In this document: positions 33,206 to 43,030 of the stretch, piece after piece
Layout of the letters: each line of letters begins with the position of its first letter
How positions within the stretch are numbered: position 1 is the stretch's first letter
Assembly: GCF_016862575.1 (NCBI RefSeq)
Contig: NZ_BONF01000032.1
Coordinates: 92,022 to 156,021, forward strand
DNA length: 64,000 nucleotides
Direction of reading: 5' to 3'
DNA from: Catellatospora bangladeshensis
GTDB taxonomy: Bacteria; Actinomycetota; Actinomycetes; Mycobacteriales; Micromonosporaceae
The notes under the pieces: generated by a model
Told to the model about the DNA's origin: nothing
Seen by the model: only the letters and a program-made list of their open reading frames with translations
Databases searched by the model: none
Translations under genes and position numbers: made by a program

Positions 33206-33484
33206 CGACACCGGCACATGCTCGCAAACGGGATGGCACGGCGCAATGGTTGCTTGACCGGTAAATCACATGGTGGAATGTCGATGCCGTGGTGCCGCGA
33301 GGGCATCCGTGGAGCGGACCGCGGCCAGCACGAGCCGCACGCACGCGACGGACCGTCCCCGACCCCTGTCCCCGGCCCCGAGGCCGCGGCAGGGGTGATC
33401 CCGCATGCGCAGCTCGGCACATTCCGTTCGCGACCTGGGGCTCGGCCCGGCGGCGGGTGTGTCCGTGCTGGAAAGGACAGCAGC

Positions 33485-34621
33485 ATGAACAAGCTGAAGG
33501 CGGCCGCCCTCGCGGCCGCCGCCACGCTCGCCGCCGGCGTGGCGCTCACGATGATCAACGCCGGCCCGGCCGCAGCCCACGGGGCGATGCTCACCCCGGG
33601 CAGCCGCACCTACCTGTGCTACGTGGACGGCAAGTCCAGCACCGGCGAGATCCGGCCGACCAACGGCGCCTGCCAGAACGCGATGAGCGTGGGCGGCGCG
33701 CAGCCGTTCTACGACTGGTTCGGCGTGCTGCGCTCGGACGGGGCGGGCCGCACCCGCGGCTTCATCCCGGACGGCGCGCTGTGCAGCGGCGGCAACACCA
33801 AGTTCGCGGGCTTCGACGCGCCGCGCAGCGACTGGCCGCTGACCCACCTCACCTCGGGCGCGAACCACGCCTGGCGCTACAGCAACTGGGCCGCCCACCC
33901 GGGCTGGTTCTACCTGTACGTCACCAAGGACGGCTACAACCCCAACCAGGCGCTGACCTGGGCGGATATGGAGGAGCAGCCGTTCCTCAGCGTCGACCAC
34001 CCGCAGATGAACGCCCCGGCGCCGGACGGCTACTACTACTGGAACGGCAACCTGCCCTCCGGTAAGTCCGGCCGCCACGTCATCTACTCCGTGTGGAAGC
34101 GCTCGGACAGCCAGGAGACCTTCTACGGCTGCTCCGACGTCATCTTCGACGGCGGCAACGGCCAGGTGACGGGCATCAACAACCCGCCCACCAGCCCGTC
34201 GCCGATCCCGTCGAACCCGACCTCGCCGTCGGCGTCGCCGTCCCGCTCGACCTCGCCGTCGCCGAGCGCGGCGTCCCCGCGGCCGAGCAGCCCGGCGCCG
34301 TCCACCCCGGCCCCGCCCACGCCGTCGATCTGCGCGGCGACGTACACCCAGACCAACAACTGGAACAACGGGTTCCAGGGGGAGATCAAGGTGACCGCGG
34401 GCGGCTCGATCAACGGCTGGACCGTGCGGGCCACCTGGCCCAACGGCCAGTCCGTGAACCAGAGCTGGAGCAGCACCTACACCAACGGTTCCGGGTTCAC
34501 CACGTTCAAGAACGTGTCCTGGAACGGGTCGCTCTCCGCGGGCGGCAGCACCACCTTCGGATTCCTGGGCAACCACAGCGGGACCAACAACCCGCCGACG
34601 CTGACCTGTACGAGTCCGTGA
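33485..34621 (+). CDS. AA10 lytic polysaccharide monooxygenase with CBM2
   Basis: A 378-residue secreted copper enzyme that cleaves crystalline cellulose or chitin oxidatively. The signal peptide ends at AAA, leaving His32 (HGAM) as the mature N-terminus, which with His138 (AAHPGWFYLY) forms the copper histidine brace. The axial aromatic lies in ETFYGCSDV (F213). A Pro/Ser/Thr linker (about 235-281) leads to a family 2 carbohydrate-binding module (282-378) with aromatic surface residues (NNWNNGF, NGWTVRATWPNGQ). The start is ATG 33485 with a GGAAAGGA site. A hairpin at 34631-34664 ends the transcript. Confidence 0.94.
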   Translation: MNKLKAAALAAAATLAAGVALTMINAGPAAAHGAMLTPGSRTYLCYVDGKSSTGEIRPTNGACQNAMSVGGAQPFYDWFGVLRSDGAGRTRGFIPDGALCSGGNTKFAGFDAPRSDWPLTHLTSGANHAWRYSNWAAHPGWFYLYVTKDGYNPNQALTWADMEEQPFLSVDHPQMNAPAPDGYYYWNGNLPSGKSGRHVIYSVWKRSDSQETFYGCSDVIFDGGNGQVTGINNPPTSPSPIPSNPTSPSASPSRSTSPSPSAASPRPSSPAPSTPAPPTPSICAATYTQTNNWNNGFQGEIKVTAGGSINGWTVRATWPNGQSVNQSWSSTYTNGSGFTTFKNVSWNGSLSAGGSTTFGFLGNHSGTNNPPTLTCTSP

Positions 34622-34630
34622 CGCTATGAA

Positions 34631-34664
34631 CCGGTGGCGCCTCCCGCCCGGGGGGCGCCACCGG
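34631..34664. terminator. Bidirectional terminator between LPMO and antiporter
   Basis: An 11-bp perfect stem (CCGGTGGCGCC and complement) with a C/G-rich loop that can extend pairing. It lies two bases before the antiporter stop codon region and nine bases after the LPMO stop. Confidence 0.7.
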
Positions 34665-34666
34665 CC

Positions 34667-36193
34667 TCAGTAGACCGCGCTGTGCAGATCCAGGCGCCGC
34701 AGCACGTCGTCGGCGGCCTCCGGCTCCCGTTCGCGCAGCTCCAGCACCGCCGCCCGGGACGCCGCCAGCAGCTGCGCCCGTACCTCGCCGAGGCGCTTGC
34801 GCTGGCTCACCCACTCCGCGTCCTCGGCGTCCTCGTCCAGCAGGATCGCCCGCTGCCACTCCCCCAGCCGCCGGGCCGTCTCCGGCCCGACCGTGCCGTC
34901 GGCGCGCAGCTCCTCCAGCCGGTGCAGCCCGGCCTCCTGGGCGGCCGCCACGATCCGCCGCGCGGCCTCCTGCCGCCGCAGCGCGCCGCCGGTCAGCCCG
35001 GTGCGCCGGACCAGCCAGGGCAGGGTCACGCCGGGCACCAGCAGGGTGGCCACGGCGACCACCGCGGCGACGAACACGATCTGGGTACGCCCTGGGAAGT
35101 CGCGCGGCAGCGCCAGCGCGGTGGCGATGGTGACCACCCCCCGCATCCCCGCCCACGCCACGATCAGCGTCTCGCCCCAGCCCACCGGCACGTCCGCGGG
35201 ATCGCGGGCGCTCAGCCGCCGGGTCAGCCCGCGCACCCCGAACATCCACGCGAAGCGCACCACCACCAGCGTGAGGCAGATCAAAAGCGCGAAGCGGGTG
35301 TACGCCCACAGCCCGCTCTGCAGGTCGTCCAGCGCCTGGATGAACTCCAGCCCGATCAGCCCGAAGGTGAAGCCGGTGACCAGCTGCTCGATCACGTCCC
35401 AGAAGTTGCGCCCGGACAGCCGCCCGGCGACGTCGTCCGGGTCGGCCCGGGTCCCGCCCAGCCAGAACCCGGCCGCCAGCACCGCCAGCACCCCGCTCGC
35501 GTGCACCGAGTCCGCCGTCAGGTACGCGGTGTACGGGATGAGCAGGCTCAGCCCGGCTCGCAGCTCGGCGGTGGGCAGCCGGTCGAACAGCCAGCCGAAC
35601 AGCAGCCCGGTGAGCAGCCCGACGACCGCCCCGGCGAGCGCGGTGTAGCCGAACTCGGCCGCCGCGCCCCACACCGACAGCGTCCCGGTCGCCACCCCCG
35701 CCACCGCGACCTGGTAGATGGTCAGCGCGGTGACGTCGTTGAACAGGCCCTCGCCCTCCAGCAGGGTGATCGTGCGGCGGGGCAGCCCGAGCCGCCCGGC
35801 CACCGCCGACACCGCGGCCGGGTCCGGCGGGGCGGTGATCGCGCCCAGCACGACGGCCGCGCCCAGCGGCAGCACCGGGTCGATCCGGGCCGCCACCGCG
35901 GCCACCGCGGCCGTGGTGACGAAGACCAGCGCCACCGCGAGCAGCAGGATCGGCCGCCAGCCCCGGGCGAACCGGCGCCAGGAGGTCTGCTGGACGGCGG
36001 CGTACAGCAGGGGCGGCAGCAGCACGGGCAGGATCAGCTCGGGCGGCGGGTCGAGGCTCGCCCCGGGCACCAGGCCGAGCGCCGCGCCGAACAGCGTGGC
36101 GACCACCGGCGCGGGCAGCCGCCAGCGCGCGCCGACCGGCACGCAGAGCAGGCCCAGCACCAGCAGCACGAGGATGACCGTGCGTTGGTCCAT
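34667..36193 (-). CDS. Na+/H+ antiporter, CPA1 family
   Basis: A 508-residue cation/proton antiporter with about 12 helices and a cytoplasmic C-terminal tail of roughly 110 residues rich in Arg and Glu. Family marks are LGAITAPPDPAAVSAV and LLEGEGLFNDVTALTIYQ, which carry the acidic ion-binding residues, and WAGMRGVVTIATALALP. It would expel Na+ (or K+) for protons and regulate pH. I chose ATG 36193 (MDQRTVILVLL); an upstream in-frame codon at 36211 is possible. The gene is preceded by a highly structured leader and a hairpin (see 36336-36500), suggesting RNA-level control. Confidence 0.9.
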   Translation of the reverse strand: MDQRTVILVLLVLGLLCVPVGARWRLPAPVVATLFGAALGLVPGASLDPPPELILPVLLPPLLYAAVQQTSWRRFARGWRPILLLAVALVFVTTAAVAAVAARIDPVLPLGAAVVLGAITAPPDPAAVSAVAGRLGLPRRTITLLEGEGLFNDVTALTIYQVAVAGVATGTLSVWGAAAEFGYTALAGAVVGLLTGLLFGWLFDRLPTAELRAGLSLLIPYTAYLTADSVHASGVLAVLAAGFWLGGTRADPDDVAGRLSGRNFWDVIEQLVTGFTFGLIGLEFIQALDDLQSGLWAYTRFALLICLTLVVVRFAWMFGVRGLTRRLSARDPADVPVGWGETLIVAWAGMRGVVTIATALALPRDFPGRTQIVFVAAVVAVATLLVPGVTLPWLVRRTGLTGGALRRQEAARRIVAAAQEAGLHRLEELRADGTVGPETARRLGEWQRAILLDEDAEDAEWVSQRKRLGEVRAQLLAASRAAVLELREREPEAADDVLRRLDLHSAVY

Positions 36194-36335
36194 CCCGCCA
36201 TCGCACACCACGGCCAGCGGTTATGCCCGGCACGACACGATCGACGCGGCAGGCCATGGATTCTCGCCGATTTTGTTGGTAGTCTCGCCGAAGTAACGAC
36301 GGCGGTATGCACCAGCCGGCGGGCAGAGAAGCACC

Positions 36336-36370
36336 GCCCGCTCCGGTGATGATCGGGCACCGGAGCGGGC
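36336..36370 (-). terminator. Strong hairpin in antiporter leader
   Basis: A perfect 13-bp stem (GCCCGCTCCGGTG and complement) with a 9-nt loop lies about 140 bases upstream of the antiporter start. It is placed 19 bases downstream of the multi-stem element at 36389-36500 on the antiporter strand, so it could be a regulated terminator. Confidence 0.55.
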
Positions 36371-36388
36371 GGGCAACAAGGAAGTCAT

Positions 36389-36500
36389 GGTCGGTGCGTG
36401 CGGTCGCCTCGCGGCGAGTGGCGCGACACGGCTCCAGCCGAACGGTATTCCGTGAAGGCTTTTGTAGTTGAGGCCCGGGGACACTGTCCACGCACCGACC
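36389..36500 (-). ncRNA. Candidate structured leader RNA (possible riboswitch) of the antiporter gene
   Basis: Read on the minus strand, a 12-bp closing stem (36489-36500 with 36389-36400, GGTCGGTGCGTG and complement) encloses several hairpins. These are GGACAGTGTCC, ACGG-AATA-CCGT, CGGC-TGGA-GCCG, and a two-part stem GTCGC/GCGAC with CTCG/CGAG. A TATGGT -10-like element (36507-36512) would start transcription at about 36500, exactly the first base of the closing stem. I do not recognise it as a known riboswitch class. No protein frame here is convincing. Confidence 0.45.
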
Positions 36501-36506
36501 TCGACC

Positions 36507-36512
36507 ACCATA
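36507..36512 (-). promoter_or_regulatory. Possible -10 element for the structured leader
   Basis: TATGGT on the minus strand, six bases before the 5' end of the closing stem. No good -35 is visible. Confidence 0.35.
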
Positions 36513-36581
36513 GCGCCGAATCCCGCCCCTGCCGAACCTCCCACGCCGTGACGATCTTCACTCGCGTACCGGGAACACCAT

Positions 36582-36656
36582 GATCCTCCGACTTGCCCGG
36601 CAAAAGGGCGTATCTTGCCGCCGCATTCGCCCGTCTGCCAGGCAAGTCGAGTGATC
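36582..36656. repeat. Palindromic element family A, copy 3 (75 bp)
   Basis: This copy has GATC ends, loop CTTGCCGCCGC and the most arm mismatches of the family. It lies in the divergent region between the antiporter and the FHA-ABC gene, so it cannot be serving as a gene-end terminator for either. Confidence 0.85.
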
Positions 36657-36747
36657 GAGGGGCGGCACGCGGGTCGGGTTCCGGACGGTGGGGTTATCGA
36701 GCCGGATGGCGCTTGATCTGCACAGGCCTTGCCGCAAGGATGTGCGG

Positions 36748-39033
36748 GTGTCAACTGACCCCTCCACCGAACGCCCGGCCCGCCGCCGGAGCCCCGCGAA
36801 GAAGGCCGCCGCGGCGGTCGACTCCGGACAGACGGCCCCCGCCGACGGCGCGGTGCGCATCCGCCTCGGGCGCGAGGCCGACAACGACATCGTGCTCGCC
36901 GACCTGCAGGCCTCGCGCTACCACGCCGAGCTGCGCCGCACCGGCGACACCTTCACGCTCGTCGACCTGGGCAGCCGCAACGGCACGTTCCTCAACGGAC
37001 GCCAGGTCGCCAAGCCCACCCTCATGCACGCCGGCGACATGGTCTCGATCGGGCGGCACGAGCTGCTCTTCGACGGCGTACGCCTGCACGACCACGTCGA
37101 CACCGGCCCCGCCTCGATCATCGCCGACGACCTGACCGTGCGCCTGGGCGAGAAGGTGCTCATCGACGACGTGAGCTTCGCGCTGCCCGAGGGCAGCCTG
37201 CTCGCCCTCATCGGCCCCAGCGGCTGCGGCAAGTCCACGCTGCTCAAGGCGCTGACCGGGCTGCGCCCGGCCACCCAGGGCCGGCTCTGGTACGGCGGGC
37301 GCGACCTCTACGCCGACTACGCGCAGCTGCGCTACCGCATCGGCATGGTGCCGCAGGACGACGTGCTGCACAAGCAGCTCAAGGTCCGCACCGCGCTGCG
37401 CTACGCCGCCGCGCTGCGCTTCGCCGACGACGTGCCGCGCAAGGTGCGCTGGGCCAAGGTCGACGAGGTCATGGACACCATGCGGCTGACCCAGCGCGCC
37501 AAGGCCCGCATCGACGTGCTCTCCGGCGGCCAGCGCAAGCGCGCCTCGGTGGCCATGGAGCTGCTGACCGAGCCGTCGCTGCTGTGCCTGGACGAGCCGA
37601 CCTCGGGCCTGGACCCCGCGCTCGACAAGGAGGTCATGGGCGAGCTGCGGGAGCTGGCCGACAAGGGCAAGACCGTCGTCGTGGTCACCCACAGCGTGCT
37701 GCACCTGGACATCTGCGACCGGGTGCTGGTCATGTGCCTGGGCGGCACCATGGGCTACTTCGGCCCGCCGGACCAGCTGCTCGGCTTCTTCGGCGCCGAG
37801 GACTACGCCGACGTCTTCACGAAGATCACCGAGGAGCCGGAGCGCTGGACCCGCGCCTTCCGCAACTCCCCGCTGTACGCGCGCTACGTCAGCGCGGTGA
37901 CCCCGGCCACCCGGCAGGAGCCCGCGCGCCCCGTGGCCGCCGCGCCAGCCCCGGCGCCCGCCGCCGAGGCGGTGGCCGACGACGCGGCCGAGGTCACGGC
38001 GCCCGTGCAGCTCGTGCCCGCCCAGCGCACCGACGAGCCCGACCTCGGCACCACCGGTGAGGTGGCGCTGCCGACGGCCGCGGTCGACGACGCCGAGCCC
38101 GCCTCGGTCAGCGTCGACGACGCGCTGGCCGCGTCCAGTGCCCGGCCGAACGTGCCCGCCGCGAAACCCGGCCGGGCCAACATCGACCGCAAGACCTGGG
38201 GACTGTTCGCCCGCAACCCCAGCGCGCCGATCCGGCAGTACTTCACCTTGTGCATGCGCATGCTCAACGTGATCTTCTCCGACCGCGGCTTCAGCATGTT
38301 CCTGCTGGCCATGCCGCTGATCCTGGCGGTGCTGTCGTACACCGTGCCGGGCGACTCCGGCCTGGCCAACCTCGGGCCGGTCCACCTGACGGCGCAGCAG
38401 CTGCTGGTCGTGCTGGTCACCGGCGCGGCGTTCATGGGCACGGCCGCGGCGGTCCGGGAGATCGTCGCCGAGGCGCCCATCTACGCCCGGGAACGGGCGG
38501 TGGGCCTGTCCGCCGCGGCGTACCTCAGCTCCAAGCTCACCGTGTTCTTCCTGATCAACACGGCGCAGGTGGCGCTGTTCGTGTACCTGGCGCTGTTCCA
38601 GGGGCCGCCGACCGAGGCGCTGGTGCTCCCGAGCCAGACCGCCGAGATCATCGTCGCCATGGTCGGCATCGCGCTGGTGTCCACCGTGCTCGGCCTGCTG
38701 ATCAGCTCGCTGGCGCGGACCACCGAGCAGACCACGCCCGCCATGGTGGTCGTGGTCATGGCGCAGCTCGTGTTCTCCGGCGGCCTGTTCCTGCTCGCCG
38801 GGCAGACCGCGATGGAGATCATCTCCTGGGTCTTCCCGACCCGGTGGGGCTTCGCGGCCGGCGCGGCCACCGTCGACATGGGGGCCATGCTGCCCAAGAG
38901 CTACCAGGACCCGCTGTGGGGACACACCGCGGAGAACTGGATCAAGTACATGGTGTTCATGGGCGTGCAGATGATCGTGCTGATCGGCCTGACCCGCCTG
39001 GCGCTGCGCCGCCACGAACCCGGTCGCTCCTGA
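36748..39033 (+). CDS. FHA-domain ABC transporter, ATPase-permease fusion (Rv1747-like)
   Basis: A 761-residue half-transporter with a phosphothreonine-binding FHA domain first (about residues 35-110; SRYHAEL, DLGSRNGTFLNG). An ABCG-type ATPase domain follows (Walker A GPSGCGKS, signature LSGGQRKR, Walker B CLDEPTSGLD), then an Ala/Pro-rich linker and a six-helix permease. Mycobacterial Rv1747 has the same order but two FHA domains and is phosphorylated by a Ser/Thr kinase; it is linked to PIM/lipid export. A Hanks kinase and PIM genes are also in this window, though not adjacent. The start is GTG 36748, with AAGGA eight bases upstream; ATG 36706 is possible. Confidence 0.9.
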   Translation: MSTDPSTERPARRRSPAKKAAAAVDSGQTAPADGAVRIRLGREADNDIVLADLQASRYHAELRRTGDTFTLVDLGSRNGTFLNGRQVAKPTLMHAGDMVSIGRHELLFDGVRLHDHVDTGPASIIADDLTVRLGEKVLIDDVSFALPEGSLLALIGPSGCGKSTLLKALTGLRPATQGRLWYGGRDLYADYAQLRYRIGMVPQDDVLHKQLKVRTALRYAAALRFADDVPRKVRWAKVDEVMDTMRLTQRAKARIDVLSGGQRKRASVAMELLTEPSLLCLDEPTSGLDPALDKEVMGELRELADKGKTVVVVTHSVLHLDICDRVLVMCLGGTMGYFGPPDQLLGFFGAEDYADVFTKITEEPERWTRAFRNSPLYARYVSAVTPATRQEPARPVAAAPAPAPAAEAVADDAAEVTAPVQLVPAQRTDEPDLGTTGEVALPTAAVDDAEPASVSVDDALAASSARPNVPAAKPGRANIDRKTWGLFARNPSAPIRQYFTLCMRMLNVIFSDRGFSMFLLAMPLILAVLSYTVPGDSGLANLGPVHLTAQQLLVVLVTGAAFMGTAAAVREIVAEAPIYARERAVGLSAAAYLSSKLTVFFLINTAQVALFVYLALFQGPPTEALVLPSQTAEIIVAMVGIALVSTVLGLLISSLARTTEQTTPAMVVVVMAQLVFSGGLFLLAGQTAMEIISWVFPTRWGFAAGAATVDMGAMLPKSYQDPLWGHTAENWIKYMVFMGVQMIVLIGLTRLALRRHEPGRS

Positions 39034-39046
39034 CCGCTGAGGTTAA

Positions 39047-39090
39047 GAAGGGCACCTTCTTCTACGCATAGCGTTAAGAAGGTGCCCTTC
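39047..39090. repeat. Palindromic element family C, copy 2 (44 bp), likely terminator
   Basis: GAAGGGCACCTTCT and complement, inner ACGC/GCGT stem. It lies 13 bases after the FHA-ABC stop and three before the convergent VOC stop. Confidence 0.85.
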
Positions 39091-39093
39091 CTT

Positions 39094-39543
39094 TCAGTGG
39101 AGGCAGAACTCGTTGCCCTCGGGGTCCTGGAGGGTCTCGCCGTAGTGGTCGACGCCCTCGGTGTAGAGGATGCGCAGGCGGGTGGCGCCCAGGGCGATGA
39201 GACGCTCGGCTTCGGCGTGGACGCGCTCGCGGCGGGTCTCCACCGGCACGGCCCGGCCGCCGCTGACGGACAGGTCGAGGTGCAGGCGGTTCTTGCCGGC
39301 CTTGGACTCAGGCACCCGCTGGAACCAGAAGCGCGGGCCGACGCCGTCCGGGTCCTCGATCGAGTCGGTGTTCTCGGCCCCCTCCAGCTCGTCCTCCGGG
39401 ATGCCCTTGCTCAGCCAGTACGACTTCCAGGTCGGGTGGTCCTCCGGCGGCTGCTGCGGCCGGTAGTGCAGGGCGGCGGCCCAGAACTCCACCAGCCGGT
39501 TCGGGTCCGCGCAGTCGATCGTCACCTGGATCCGTGTCGCCAT
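39094..39543 (-). CDS. VOC-family protein
   Basis: A 149-residue vicinal-oxygen-chelate protein in the glyoxalase/bleomycin-resistance fold. Recognisable blocks are IQVTIDCADPNRLVEFWAAAL, RLHLDLSV and the closing LQDPEGNEFCLH. It is of the single-module type used by many small dioxygenases and binding proteins; no substrate can be named. ATG 39543 is chosen because GAGGAG lies upstream. The gene ends at family C copy 2. Confidence 0.83.
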   Translation of the reverse strand: MATRIQVTIDCADPNRLVEFWAAALHYRPQQPPEDHPTWKSYWLSKGIPEDELEGAENTDSIEDPDGVGPRFWFQRVPESKAGKNRLHLDLSVSGGRAVPVETRRERVHAEAERLIALGATRLRILYTEGVDHYGETLQDPEGNEFCLH

Positions 39544-39611
39544 CGTGCCGCTCCTCAAGGTCGGATATCCGGTCCCCGCCTGTCTAACAGCAGACCCCGA
39601 CCTTTCCGCCG

Positions 39612-39633
39612 GCCTCGCCTCGCCTCGCCTCGC
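39612..39633. repeat. Tandem CGCCT pentanucleotide repeat beside family B copy 3
   Basis: About four consecutive CGCCT units end next to the palindrome at 39636. Confidence 0.75.
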
Positions 39634-39635
39634 AT

Positions 39636-39696
39636 GATCACCACTTTGTGTCGAAAGCCGAGGTCAGACCGCACCTTCTGACACGAAAAGCCGATC
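39636..39696. repeat. Palindromic element family B, copy 3 (61 bp)
   Basis: An imperfect 61-bp palindrome with GATC ends, arm cores TTGTGTC/GACACGA and loop AGGTCAGACCG. It lies between the VOC start (39543) and the DUF4395 stop (39737). Confidence 0.8.
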
Positions 39697-39736
39697 TTGG
39701 CTGGTGCCGGACCGGACGGTGTTCGCCAGGCGAGCG

Positions 39737-40168
39737 TCAAGCCACAGGGACACGGGCGGCCAGCGGGCGGCCGGCCAGGCGGCGGTACGCCAGATACATC
39801 TCGCAGCCCAGGCACAGGCCGAAGGCGGCGTTGAGGAACGCGGCGGCCAGCGCGAACCCGGCCGCGACCGCGCCGGTCACCGGCGAGCCCAGCAGGTAGC
39901 CCAGCGTGGCCACGGTGGCGAAGACGAACCCGACCGTCTGCGCGAAGCGGAACGGCGCCAGCGGCTCCAGCTCCGCGGGCGGGCCCAGCCGCGGCGCGAG
40001 CAGACCACGGTAGATCAGGCCGTAGGGGCCGAGGCGCGGCCGGGCCGCGGTGAGGCCGAAGACGGCAGCCTGCGCCAGCGCGAGCCAGCCGGAGCCGGTG
40101 AGCAGCACGACGACCATGACGACGGTGGTGACCGCCGCGGCGAAGCGCGGACCACGGGGGTCGATCAT
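39737..40168 (-). CDS. DUF4395-type membrane protein
   Basis: A 143-residue protein with about four membrane helices. It opens MIDPRGPRFAAAVTT and ends with the cysteine pair FGLCLGCEMYL, both marks of the DUF4395 family. It is coupled to the upstream thioredoxin-like gene by a four-base overlap (ATGA at 40165-40168). The two cysteines and the thioredoxin partner suggest a membrane redox relay or thiosulphate/sulphur-handling pair. That role is inference. Confidence 0.82.
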   Translation of the reverse strand: MIDPRGPRFAAAVTTVVMVVVLLTGSGWLALAQAAVFGLTAARPRLGPYGLIYRGLLAPRLGPPAELEPLAPFRFAQTVGFVFATVATLGYLLGSPVTGAVAAGFALAAAFLNAAFGLCLGCEMYLAYRRLAGRPLAARVPVA

Positions 40169-40746
40169 GCGGACTTCCTCTCGGCCTGGGCAGCCGCGGC
40201 CTGGGCAGCCTCGGCGCGGACGGACTCGACCCCGGCGGGCTCGGCGCGGACCGACCCGGCGTGGGCCGCCGCCGCGCGGACGGCCGACCCGGGCGGCGAA
40301 GACAGCACGGCTGGCGGCACGGCCGTGGGCAGCAGCGGGGTGATCGCGGCGAGGACCTGAGCGCGGGTGGGGGTGCCCTGGGCACGGCCCGCGATGCGGC
40401 CCTCCCCGTCGACGATCAGCACGGTGGGGGTCTTCCAGATGTCGAGGGCGCGGACCGCGTCCAGGCGGCTCTCCGCATCGACCTCGACGTGGGCCACGCC
40501 GGGAGTGGCGCGGGCGACCTCCCCGAGCACCACGCGGGTGGCCCGGCACGGGGCGCAAAACGCCGACGAGAACTGGAGCAGGGTGACCGCGCCGGGGCGT
40601 ACGCCCAGCTCGGCGAGCAGCGGCGCGTGGGTGTCGTCGGCGGCGGGCACGGCACGGACAGTACCCGCCCGGCGGCGGTGGACCAGCCCGTAAGCGGTCG
40701 CCGCGAGCAGCGCGACGCCCGCCGCGGCCGGCCCGGTGAGATCCAT
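40165..40746 (-). CDS. Membrane-anchored thioredoxin-like protein
   Basis: A 193-residue protein: an N-terminal hydrophobic helix (about 5-22), a thioredoxin domain with redox motif C64-A-P-C67 (SSAFCAPCRA) and the cis-proline loop KTPTVLIVDG, then an Ala/Glu-rich tail. It probably works at the membrane as a thiol reductant. Its stop overlaps the DUF4395 start, a pairing that recurs in actinobacteria. The tail of about 60 residues has low complexity and no recognised function. Confidence 0.85.
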   Translation of the reverse strand: MDLTGPAAAGVALLAATAYGLVHRRRAGTVRAVPAADDTHAPLLAELGVRPGAVTLLQFSSAFCAPCRATRVVLGEVARATPGVAHVEVDAESRLDAVRALDIWKTPTVLIVDGEGRIAGRAQGTPTRAQVLAAITPLLPTAVPPAVLSSPPGSAVRAAAAHAGSVRAEPAGVESVRAEAAQAAAAQAERKSA

Positions 40747-40830
40747 GCCGCCAGCGTGCCACGTGAGCAGGGGCGATCAGAACGATCATCCCGAGGAGCG
40801 GACGCGGTTCACACTTCGTTAGCGGTGTTT

Positions 40831-42855
<2,025 letters not shown>

Positions 42856-42893
42856 CTAAATACCGGTCCGCCCCGGTGTTCCGGCTTCGCGAT

Positions 42894-42968
42894 GATCGTT
42901 GGAGTTGCCTGGCAGACGGGCGTATCTTGACGCGCGATTCGCCCATCTGCCAGGCAGGTCGGTGGATC
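42894..42968. repeat. Palindromic element family A, copy 4 (75 bp)
   Basis: This copy has GATC ends and loop CTTGACGCGCG. Arm bases CAGA/TCTG replace the CACA/TGTG of other copies on both sides. It lies between the MFS start and the chitinase stop. Confidence 0.88.
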
Positions 42969-42976
42969 AAGAGGGA

Positions 42977-43013
42977 CCCGGCCCGCGCATCGGGGGGATG
43001 GTCGCGGGCCGGG
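42977..43013 (-). terminator. Chitinase terminator
   Basis: A perfect 11-bp stem (CCCGGCCCGCG and complement) with a 15-nt G-rich loop, 18 bases past the chitinase stop. Confidence 0.65.
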
Positions 43014-43030
43014 GGTTCGGGGTGGGAGGG

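Noticed and set aside
36221..36754. 177-codon minus-strand frame over the antiporter leader
   Set aside because: It runs through the 13-bp hairpin, the multi-stem element and a family A repeat, so it is better explained as non-coding structured sequence.
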